Positions 25,550-35,146 of a stretch of DNA of 64,000 nt are shown here, piece by piece (the stretch's first letter is position 1; each line of letters starts with the position of its first letter). The stretch is from Heliocybe sulcata (lineage: Eukaryota; Basidiomycota; Agaricomycetes; Gloeophyllales; Gloeophyllaceae). The translations under genes were made by a program, and so were the position numbers. The stretch covers positions 192,382 through 256,381 of the forward strand of contig ML213526.1 in NCBI GenBank assembly GCA_004369045.1, given 5' to 3'. Under the pieces are notes generated by a model. The model saw nothing but the letters and a program-made list of their open reading frames with translations. It was not told the DNA's origin and did not search any database.

Positions 25550-25712
25550 GTGAGTTATGAATCTCGATCGTTTCGAGGGATGACAATACAGACTCCCTCG
25601 ACGGAGGACTCGTCCACTGAGGATAACAGTCTATCCGGAATCATTATACTTTTGTCTGACTTTCTACCCTCAATTCCGTGTTGAACTGCATGCTCACATC
25701 TCCTCGCTTCAG
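25550..25712 (+). other. Probable 3'-UTR intron of RPS12
   Basis: GTGAGT follows the stop codon directly, and CTTCAG closes at 25712, giving a 163-nt intron, longer than the coding introns nearby. It contains GGATGACA near 25580, CTGA near 25616 and CTGA near 25657, loosely like C, D' and D boxes. A C/D snoRNA is possible but box C is imperfect and no terminal stem is evident. The rest up to 26067 is ordinary intergenic DNA. Confidence 0.4.
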
Positions 25713-26067
25713 GTTAGCCGCCCACTATATGGTACCAGTGCTTCTTGTACACGTAGTTCAAAAAGATACTGCTCTGCTGCATCCTAACTTATTTTGCGTG
25801 ATTCTTGAGCATCGTTGACCTACTGGGACTCACTGTCATATATCCTTCATGGCGCTCGTCATACATATTGATATTGATTATCTGACGCGCCGTTGAGCTC
25901 TGCGCAAGCTTGTGATTTACCTTAATTGAGGGCGCCCGCTTGCGCTCGACAAAAGCGTGCAGTGATGCCTTCTTCCCCAACCCCACACTTTTCTATTTGC
26001 AATCCGGGGAAGTGACCCTCGTCGTCTCTCACAGTAATCTTGCGTTTCTTGGATCTCTCCGACCACC

Positions 26068-28207
26068 ATGGCCGACACCAGCGGCCCTAGTCGGCCAATC
26101 TACGGCAGGCCGCCACCGTCCTACATCCAAATGACGCCGAAGCGTGCCATAAAGTCCTTCGAGAACTTAGTTGCGTTGGCCAATTATGAAGAGCGATTAA
26201 CTGAAGCAAGGAAGATGGTATGGAGAGATAGAGGAGAGCCTGTGGCGGAGGTAGAGGACCTTTGGGAATGTTTGGAACATGCAGGGAGAGGAGGACTGAG
26301 TGAGTGACGTCCGTAATGGCAATGGGGAAGCGTCACATACCGTTCTGTTACGAGCGTAGGAGCTGGAGCGCTAGCCTTCAATATCAGGGTAGGAGTGAAT
26401 CTATTTCTACTGCTATTCAGACTTAGGAGAGTCAAGAGGTCCGTAAGTCCAACCCGCCTAATGCTCTCAGCTTCTCTGACTCAACCGCCTCCAGGAAACT
26501 ATGGCTACAACTCGTCCGACGAGCTATCTTTGGCCCGGAGACTCTTCGCTTTACAGCGATGTTTGGCTCCTTTGCATGCCTGTACAAACTTATCCTGAAT
26601 GCTCTACCTATCATCGTACCGCCACCCAACTCCCTGCGTCTGAGGATTCCCGACTCTGCAATAGACGAAGAGGATGACCTGGAAGCCGCGACACCCCTCT
26701 CTGGCGCCTCCACGCCCGTGACACCTGGCCTCATGATGACTACAAGGCGTCCAAACCTAGCCGATCGACGTCCAAGGCTTTCGCTGAGTGCGAGTGCTCA
26801 GCAGCTTTTGGTTCGCAAGCAGACAAGACGGTGGCATGCCGTCGCGGCGGGGTCGATTGCCGGTGCCATTGCGGTAATGTTCGAAACGCGGGGAAATAGG
26901 ATAGCAGTCGCGCAGCAGATGTTCGTGCGAGGGCTTCAGGGCTCGTATAATGCGTTCACGTCGAAGAGAGGGATTAAGGTACCTAACGGGGACGTTCTTG
27001 TGTTCGCTCTTTGGTAAGTCCCGGGATACTATCAGGATTCAACCCGGAGCTGATGACTGTCGCAGCTGTGGACAGATCTTATATGGGTTTCTGCTACGAC
27101 CTGACACTCTTCCCAACTCCTACAATAAATGGTAGGTGACCCGAACGACGGTCTGCTGACCTTATTCACTGGTTGCCTGACAGGATAGAGACAGCGTCTA
27201 TGACACCTCCGGGAGCAATACGGATGAACCGTGACCTCGTCAGGGATGGCAGATTCAAAATACCTGATCTGGAAAGCGTACTACGGCGAGATGTGAGGAT
27301 CTCCCTTTTTTATTACATGCTGCATACCATGTAAACTAAGGTTTTCATGCAAGGATGTCACCCCGCACAACCGCAGCGTGCTCCTCGACATGCTCAAGAA
27401 CGCAACCTCCCCCAACCCCTCTTACCCTGCCCACTTTGGACCATGCGAAGCCGTGCACCCTATGATCGACTCATGCCTCATGCTACCCGTCCCTCGATTT
27501 TTCGACGTATTTAAATGGATGTTCCCCATATACGGCGCGCTGCACTTCATACCGATGATTTTGTTCAAGCGGAATGCGTTCATGAAGGATCCAAAGTATA
27601 TGCTGCTACGAGCGGGATGGGGAACTACACGAAGCTCCGCGTTTTTGGGCGCATTCGTGCTGATTTACCAAGGTATCATTGCTCATCCTTGGTATCCGCT
27701 TGCAGTATAACTGAATTATACGTTACAGTCTACTTCTGCTGGAAACACTGGATGTACAGCCTCCTAAGCTCGAGGGACCCGCTGCCCATCCCGCGATGGC
27801 TGGTGAACGTCCTCATATCCAAGCCGTCGTTTTGGCTTGGTGGACTGTTTGCGGGGTTGTCGCTGTTTGTTGAGGAGAAGCGGCGGCGGGGTGAGCTGGC
27901 GATGTATGTTCTGCCGAAGGGGTTGCAGAGTGCGTGGGTGATGGCGCGGGGCAAGGGCCTGGTGTTCCGGACGGGGAAGTTTGGGGAGCCGCTGGTGAGT
28001 CCTTTGCGGTGGTGTGATCTTAATTTGCGGCACTAATATGGGATGCAGTTAACGGCGATCGGGATGGGAATGGTGATGGTGAGCCCTCTCACTTCCGTCT
28101 GGAGCGAATGCTGATCGATTTGTGCACAGAGTATCTACCAGAACGACCCGCAATATCTATCCGGCCTAGTTCGGCGTATATTGTACCAATTCATCGGCCC
28201 CAACTGA
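26068..28207 (+). CDS. TMEM135-like multi-pass membrane protein
   Basis: Nine exons (26068-26299, 26360-26438, 26495-27013, 27066-27131, 27184-27292, 27354-27672, 27729-27994, 28049-28078, 28130-28207) give 565 aa in phase. Motifs include RAGALAFNIRVGVNLFLLLFR, GSFACLYKLILN, AAGSIAGAIAVMFE, CGQILYGFLLRPDTLP and FCWKHWMYSL, with several hydrophobic helices. The paired Gly-rich helices recall the Tim17/TMEM135 N-terminal module. Animal TMEM135 is a peroxisomal and mitochondrial membrane protein linked to lipid balance and organelle dynamics; the fungal role is inferred. Donor GTCCGT at 26439 is unusual but is the only one that keeps the phase. Confidence 0.65.
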
Positions 28208-28468
28208 GTAAGCGCTCGCATCAGAATCGTGGAGGAGAGGAAGGATTGTCTGCCATGCGGAAGAGGTGCGATCATTGCAACGGAAGTATCAACTCATATG
28301 TACTATCTGCTTCAATCTCCCATACCACCCGTCCGGATATTTTACAATAATCTATTTCTTTACAACACTTTCACGGCTGCTTCATCAATATTGAGAACTC
28401 GAAGACGCTGTGATGGCAAGTTCCGAGATTGCGGCGGGATGTGATCGGCGCGTCCTTTGCCTCTAACC

Positions 28469-29091
28469 ATGAGTTCCTCCTCCCAAACGACTACTGCTGC
28501 TGAGGACGATGAGGATACCTCCTTAGCGGGTCAACACTCTCGACTAGCATCAGTTGTTAGACCACTCTCCCATTCAGTGTACGTCTCGGAATTCATGGCC
28601 TCGTGATGACCCGCTCATGTAGCACCATACGGGCATGTTTCCTCAGGGTGCCAGCTTATAGCGTTGGTGCACTCTGTACGTCCAGTGTATTCCATTTGGA
28701 TAATGCTTGAACTATCGCTGACTCTTGTGTTTCGTCGGAAGTCCTTGCTTCTCTCTTGATCCCAGCGCCTGCGCACCGAGCGGGCGCACATATTGCTCCT
28801 TTTCTGCAACGCCTTGGGTTCGGCTCGACCTTTTCACTTGCTGGGTATGCTCTGTCTTGTGGTGACGAGCGGAATGGAAGTGGTATCGCTACTTGTACGT
28901 CCCCCTTGCTTGTGTGATTATCGCTGCTGGTGTAACAAGGATGTGCAGCGACATCCCTCCTTTACTTGATGTTTCACCTGCGGAAGTCACTAAGAGCACC
29001 CAGAAATCCTGCCTCTGTCGCATTGACTACTGGTGTTCTTGCGACGATGGCGCTGTATGGCTCCGAGTACTTTCTCTTACAGCCGTTCTGA
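28469..29091 (+). CDS. Small multi-pass membrane protein, family not recognised
   Basis: Four exons (28469-28578, 28623-28675, 28742-28894, 28949-29091) give 152 aa. A Ser/Asp-rich soluble start is followed by about four hydrophobic segments: VPAYSVGALFLASLLIPA, GSTFSLAGYALSCG, TSLLYLMFHL and a last helix ending in YGSEYFLLQPF. The conserved-looking GYALSCGDERNGSGIAT loop between helices resembles small fungal organelle membrane proteins. No single open frame covers the gene, so it would be missed without splicing. Location and function are unknown. Confidence 0.65.
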
Positions 29092-29188
29092 TACACCAAC
29101 CGCTCGATTCGGGACCATTGCGACTCAATCAAAATTACATTACAGCGATATTATCAATCTGATTACTGCTTTCCCCACTCTAGTTCAT

Positions 29189-29632
29189 TTATTGCTCTTC
29201 GAGGCTCTCGAGGACCTCCTCCGACCGCTGCTTGGACTCCTCCGACGTATGGGGGTTCGACAAGTTGGCCTACAAGTCTCGTCATCCAGCTGTCGGGCCA
29301 CACACGCATGACCCTGCAGAGAATACGAGGCAACATACCTTGTGGCCTCTGGCGATGTTCGCATTCCGGGACTCGGCGGAGTCGAGCTCGCCGCTCTCCT
29401 CAAGGTCTTCGAGGACTTGGCGAGAACGCTCCTTAGTTTCCTCGGGGACGTTCGGGTTGCTGATGGCAGCCTCTACGCGATGTTCAATACTCTGCTTGAC
29501 AGGCTGCCGAGAGAAGGGGCACTTACTGTGACCGCGAGCGACCTACGGAATGTCGGGGTAAGCATGGTGTTCGCGTATTGAAGACAAGCAGAAGCGGTGT
29601 CCATTACTCACGTTCCCGATATCTTTCGACAT
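29189..29632 (-). CDS. con-6: CON-6 conidiation-specific protein family
   Basis: Four exons (29632-29612, 29542-29527, 29472-29339, 29269-29189) give 83 aa, the usual CON-6 length. Two copies of the CON-6 repeat are clear: VARGHKAAISNPNVPEETKE.. followed by RSRQVLEDLE, and IARGHKANLSNPHTSEESK.. followed by RSEEVLESLEEQ. The second exon is only 16 nt. CON-6 proteins are small, unfolded and hydrophilic; they accumulate in spores and under stress. The second repeat starts at an intron boundary, as does the first, so the repeats look like duplicated exon units. Confidence 0.9.
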
Positions 29633-30284
29633 GGCGATTGACGGTGAGTAGAGGTTATGAAGAGAAGGTGTGTTGTGCTGCAAACTGAGCGACAAGCGAG
29701 CGCTTTGATGGTCTCCCTGGCTTTTGCGCTAGCATTTTATACCCGCACACCCCAACCTTTTACCAGTCCCAAAGCCCGCTCGCCTTGCGTATGCTTTCGT
29801 CACCAGCAGCGTCACCAACGGCGACCTCATATATTTCGTACATAATAAGTTAGCCAACTCTCGTAAAAACGGGCTCTCTTGGAGTGCATCAGCGCCCTTC
29901 GCCCGACTCGTAGGGCTTCTGGCGAATCCCCGAATATTGTTGACGTCGATGTATACATATACATGACGTTGCATGCAAGCTCGCTCGAGATTGATGGCCT
30001 CTGTATTGAAGGGAGCAAGGGTCGCGACAGCCGTCTTTGCGCCAAACCTTCGGAGGAGTTTGGTGTGCCAAGGCGATATCTCCGGAAGTTATGGATTTAA
30101 GCCACTTACATTCAGAACTGAGGTTCCGGAAAACCTTGTCCAGAGGACATTTTGAAGATTTCGTTCCATGAGACAGGAAGTCGTTCCTCGCACGTATCTG
30201 TACTCCTCCGAGGACTGGCGAAGGATACGTCAATATAGCAATATACTACATACCAACATGACAGAGCACATGGAAGGTACAACC
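29633..30284. other. Intergenic region with CON-6 promoter
   Basis: Lies between the CON-6 start and the uL13m stop codon, both on the minus strand. It should hold the CON-6 promoter and the uL13m 3' end. Small open frames on both strands overlap each other and look random. Confidence 0.4.
29734..29740 (-). promoter_or_regulatory. TATA box of the CON-6 gene
   Basis: Minus strand TATAAAA in the context GGGTATAAAATGC, about 100 bp before the CON-6 start codon. Confidence 0.5.
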
Positions 30285-30964
30285 CTAGGGAGGCCCTGCC
30301 TTCGCGTCTGGACTGGCAGCAGCTGTCGGCTTTGCAGGGACGTGTGGTTGCAATGTCCCATCTTGCCACCGCTTCACAACGTTCGCGCCGAGCGTGCCCG
30401 TATCTGAGCCCGCAAATATGCGTAATCGCTCTAGTCGTCGGTGGCGTAGGTTGTTTTTGGGTAACATGCCTGCTACCGCCAGGCGAATAATCTATGCGAC
30501 AACAGACGTGAGGCGCGATGCAAGTGAGAGTCGACCGATGGACTTACCTCGTCAGGCTTCTTGACCATCATGTCTTTGTATTTCACCTCCTTCAGATTTC
30601 CCGGGTACATACTATGGGTCCGGTACAGCTTCTGATCTGGCTTCCGACCGGTGACCTTCACTTTCGATGCGTTTGAGACGATCACGTAGTCACCGCAGTC
30701 CACTAGTACACGACGAGAGGTCAGAGTTTTGTTGAGGAGTAGAGAGCTTGTCCATACGCACCACTAGGGTCGTAGATCGGCTTGTGCTTGCCCATAAGCA
30801 CAATTGCTATCCGCTCCGCCAATTTACCCAGAATCCGGTCAGAGGCGTCCACCTGGTGCCATAGCCGCGCATAGGCAAGCGCAGTCTACATGCAAGAGTC
30901 CTCAGATCAAGCCAGGTCGTGCTAAATCCGAAGGGATACGTACATTGCCTAGAGCTTGCGACAT
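30285..30964 (-). CDS. MRPL13: Mitochondrial large-subunit ribosomal protein uL13m
   Basis: Four exons (30964-30944, 30885-30762, 30702-30548, 30491-30285) give 168 aa in phase. The uL13 core is plain: [63 protein letters not shown] and [19 protein letters not shown]. The short N-terminus without the cytosolic extension and the Ala/Pro-rich tail ([17 protein letters not shown]) fit the mitochondrial form (yeast Mrpl23 counterpart). It binds 23S-type rRNA in the mitoribosome. Confidence 0.92.
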
Positions 30965-32219
30965 CCCGGGCTGTAGGAGACTGGAGGACGGAAGGAAGCA
31001 AGCGTGGGAATAATGTGGCTTTACCGCTTCAGGACATGTCGCCGTTAGAGTGTTGAAGTTCAAGCTTCAAGCCTTGTCTTGAACACCAAGCTATAGTATT
31101 CCACTGGCCATGCTCTGGACTTCGTACTGGCACCCACTTTGTGTGTTGAACAGCTCAGCATGAACAGATATATTCTCTGTGGGCGCTGTATAATACCTCC
31201 TGGAGAACACTGGTACGACTACTGTGGCGCTCGTCACATCGTTGATATCGATGAGATTCTACATATACTGTTTGCCTGGCCCAAAAAGCAGCACAAGAAA
31301 CTGGTATTCCTACGCAAACTCACCTCGCGCGACCTTCCGTGCATGCTTTGGGCTGAAGACGCGCAATGCTACGTGTATCGCGTCGCCACCGCTCTCTTCC
31401 ACCAGCAAATTAATTCGTACGTATGCCCTTCTGGACTCTACCTCTACGTCTTTACGAGAGGGGCTATATGTCTTGACAAAGCATGCATGGGACTATACTG
31501 AACGCGAGGCGCCGAGCAGAGGGGGTGTTCCTGTTCTCTGAATATATCCGCCTGCGGCACCTGGACATACCAGAGGACCAGCCGTACTAGCTCCACTCTG
31601 TGCCAGGTCATATCTGCCACTTTCACAGTCGTACTTTGGTCTCGACGTTGGATCCAAGAAGCGCTTCAGATCACTGGTTCCTTCGCTTGATCCATCCAAC
31701 GCGGATATCTTGGTGCCGCAGTGCCATACCTTCTTGGAAGGACCGGTGTATTTCATTCTGAGCCCGCCAAGAGACCTGAAGGTGCTTCATTGGATGCGTG
31801 CATTGGTCCGGACCTCTGGTCCTGTCCTGTACTCCTGGAACCGATACTGCTTGTGAGTTGATCGGTGTATCTATCAGCGTAGATATTGCATGCGGACCTG
31901 AAGCCTTAAGCCTTCACATTTGCAATTACTACTGCTTGAATCTTGTCTGTGTAGGCTGCATCCCGTGCACCGTATTTGTGGCTTGTGGTCTGTGACGTGA
32001 CTGTGATTTGTTGGCACGTGATGGGTTGCCTCGCCAGGCGAGGCATCACCGCGCCCTGCGCCACGTCTCCTTCCACTTCCACCACTACCTTCGCTTCTCC
32101 AGTACATTCTCCCAATTTTAGTGCTGTTTTGCTGGTGGTAGCTGTAGGTATACTGAACGCTCACATTACTACCCTCTCCGATTACTAAAGAACGTGCAAT
32201 TCTGACCGGCTTGGAGGAC
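30965..32219. other. Intergenic region at the left border of the FunK1 cluster
   Basis: From 30965 to about 31795 I see no gene. From about 31795 the sequence matches the region starting near 42808 and belongs to the duplicated FunK1 module. It ends in the promoter of the shortened FunK1 gene. Confidence 0.4.
32015..32020 (+). promoter_or_regulatory. CACGTG box upstream of shortened FunK1 gene, module 1
   Basis: Palindromic E-box 205 bp before ATG 32220, context GGCACGTGATGG. Conserved in the same position in module 2. Confidence 0.5.
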
Positions 32220-33595
32220 ATGGCCACCGCTGTGATTGGAAGGAATATTCCTGAGAGTGACTGTAGCATTGTACGTATAGCCTCACATCACTTGCTTTTC
32301 TCTACGCCCAGCTCACTTTGTATCTGCAGGCTGTTCAGAGCGCGACATGTGCGGCCATGGAAGTCGCGCAAGATCCCTCCCAGTGTGGCACACTTTCCGG
32401 CTATGTGCGGGATAATCGTGAAGGCTGTTATAGCCCCTCCTCGGAACCAGATGATTGGGACTGCAGAGTCGGAAGTCCCGACAAACCTCTCCAGTGGACC
32501 GTCACTCACTGCAGAGATACAATAACCTGGCGTGTCGTGGATAGCGTAAAGGATGGTTGTATTCTGACCTCCACACGCAGGGAGAAGACTCACGAACATG
32601 GCCCGCTCTCGTTTGCGCCTCGAATTGGCAAGGCTGCGCATATCGGACGTACAGAATCGAAGAGAGCTGCTACAAATCTCTCGTCCCATGTCGAGCTCCT
32701 AGAGGCATTGCAGTATGCAGTCACGGGTACGTACCATGCTTTGGCACTGCTTCGCGACAACTAACAACCGTCCAGGGCATCAAAGCATACGTGAACGCGG
32801 CACCAAGGTGCCGAATTTGGCCTTGGTCTGCGTCACGCGTAAAGCCTCGGACTGTCCGATAACGCCATTTCTCAGGGAGAAGAAAAGTATCATAGAGAAT
32901 AATTATCGTACGGTGAGTCTACTATCCTGTAACAACGTTTCTGTCTTTCGTTTTATATTTCGCTGGGCACAGAGTCCTTGTCGATCCTTCCAGCCTTTCA
33001 AAATCCTTGCAGGTATCACTACTAGCAAACACGACTACCTGGACGATCTGGAATGCTTCTTTTGGATCCTCTGCCACCTGGTCTTCATCTTCCAGGCGCC
33101 AGGGAAAACGGAAGCCAACCCGCCCTACTCCTTTCAAGGTTTGCATTCTCGAAAGAAAAGGAGGATGATACAGGCCAAGGACAGTCTCCTTGGAAATCGC
33201 GAACTCGTGGATTACATCTCCAGCGGGATGGGTCACGGAATCGCTGCGTTATTTGGGAGGATGCAACAATTCTTCCTCAATGTCACCGAAGAATCGCGAC
33301 AGGAACTTATTGCGCGGCGTAAAGGCATAACGCTCCGTCAGCTCAAAATGCATGGTCACGACCTGCCGGCACCGCACTTGGGTCTCCCGACCGTCGATGA
33401 AAGTGAGTGCAGAAAAGACCAGTTGGGCCTCTGCTTATGCGCCGTATTGTTGCAGAGTCTTGTAGCGAATGGTTGGGACCAGTAGCATTGCAGCATTACA
33501 CGGCTATCTTGAATATGATAGGCACGTCTATTGAATGGGAAGATGAGCCTATGCAGACATCTCTCCTCAGAATTCAAGAACGGGAACAGGCTTAG
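32220..33595 (+). CDS. Shortened FunK1-derived protein lacking the HRD catalytic motif
   Basis: Five exons (32220-32270, 32330-32726, 32776-32912, 32973-33402, 33456-33595) give 384 aa with all phases consistent. The first exon starts in sequence matching the kinase activation segment (DMATAV). The second keeps TITWRVVDSV, like the N-lobe TTCWRV of the full kinase, and LLEALQYAVTG, like helix E. The third occupies the place of the exon that carries HRD and the DFG-equivalent DMD in the full kinase and has the same intron phases, but neither motif remains. The fourth is well conserved (PFKILAGI, HDYLDDLECFFWIL, GMGHGIAALFGRMQQFF). It should be catalytically inactive. ATG is in perfect context (ATGGCCACC). 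It may be a pseudokinase or a gene in decay with open frame. Confidence 0.65.
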
Positions 33596-35146
33596 GGATG
33601 TTGAATAGAGTGCTGACTGACCATTGCATCATATACTAGTACGCTCTGTTATCTCTCATTCTGCATGTTTTTCGTTGCCCAGGCTTACGCACCCTCTGTT
33701 GAAACAGGGTTAATGCATATTATTGCTCGTTTAGAACCACTGAATCCTCGCCTAGATGCTTTTACTCAGCTTGTTTGCGATGAGGTCGTTGAGAGACCCG
33801 AAGCTGACTTGACATTATCCAATGCATCGTCTGTTCACCAGAAAGGTAAACGAGGAATGCTAGTTGTGATCATCCGCCGACGTGCGAGGGAGGCTTGTGT
33901 GTATCTTGTCTGCGTACGGGATAAAGTTCGTGGCTCTATTTGCTGCTAGGTGATATGGCTTTATAAGTGGCGCCTCCTAGGCCTCTATGCCACAGGGAGA
34001 AAAATGCAAATATTGTATATTGTCTCCGGAGTTTTGCATTGTCGTGAGTCGTCCAACAGTAGAGCATATTCATGCGAGTCGCTTCTAACTTGATCTGTAC
34101 TATAGCTACTAGACTTATGTGCTCTATGGACGTACACACAATCTCAGACAATATAGACCCAGGATCCGGTCAAAGGTCTCAATGTGATGGCACTTCCGTA
34201 CGTAGGCAAGCCTGGTCCAGAATAATAAACAGAGGTACCACTCGTTGGCCTCTGACGGCTAGGAACAAATGCCACAGCACAGGCTTTCGGAATTCGTGCG
34301 TGGTGCAGGGCCTCAGTCGTTGAAAAAGAGCAACAAGCGCCCGATCCAGCCCGAATTTGACCAGGAAGTTCATGCTTGTACAAGAAGAAGAGGGTTAGCA
34401 CAATCTCATCCGATTCTTTGGGCGAGTAGAGGTCGTGTTCTCCCCTAGTATCGTTGGCTGTCATCACGAGACGTGTTGTTGCGGCTGCTGTTGTTTCGCT
34501 GAAGAAAGACTGCGCAGGGCTGGCCTATGCGTTTTACTCTCATTTTTTCGACGACATTCTCATTGATTCGTGAAGAAGCTGTGATAGATGTTATTTTGCA
34601 TCACGGTATACGAGACACCTGGGCATAACATCAAGAGAGTAAGAAGAAGACATCAGTTCTACAATAATGGGAGACCATTAGTGATTACGTTACTCCCCTC
34701 GATACTCTAGTCGTTATGTCTACGGTGCAGCGCGCGAGGTGTGAGGCCTGCGGGCGCATCAGTACTAGTGGCGCGAAAGATTCAGACTGATTCAAACCTG
34801 TTACAGCTGGGTACAAATGGGTTAGGGCTATTGTAAAATGACGGTACAGTACATCCACCTTTAAAGCTTAAAGCTTAAAGTGCGAAGAGAGGCATGCTCC
34901 CTAATGAGTAGAACGCGCTTTGCTTCCGTGAGAAGGAATATACGCGATGTGACATTATCCACGTGACCGCGTTAACCGATTGTCACCGGCGGATAATCAG
35001 TCCCGCCACCCATTGTTCCCTCCATTAGGTATCGAATCCGCGTGTCCTGCATGCTGTGGAAGTTCGAGTTGCTATAAGCGAAACTTTATAACTGTAAGCT
35101 TTTCTCGCGCTCTGCACGCTTTCTTCCTCTAACCACGACGCTCATC
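33596..35146. other. Intergenic region with relic FunK1 C-terminal exon
   Basis: At about 34255-34475 the sequence matches the last exon of the module 2 shortened gene (44645-44884), for example CCACAGCACAGGCTTTC, yet here it lies about 660 bp beyond the stop codon and is no longer attached to a gene. From about 34880 the region matches the promoter of the full FunK1 gene in module 2 almost base for base. No other gene seen. Confidence 0.55.
34970..34975 (+). promoter_or_regulatory. CACGTG box upstream of full-length FunK1 gene, module 1
   Basis: Palindromic E-box 177 bp before ATG 35147, context TCCACGTGACCGCG. Confidence 0.5.
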
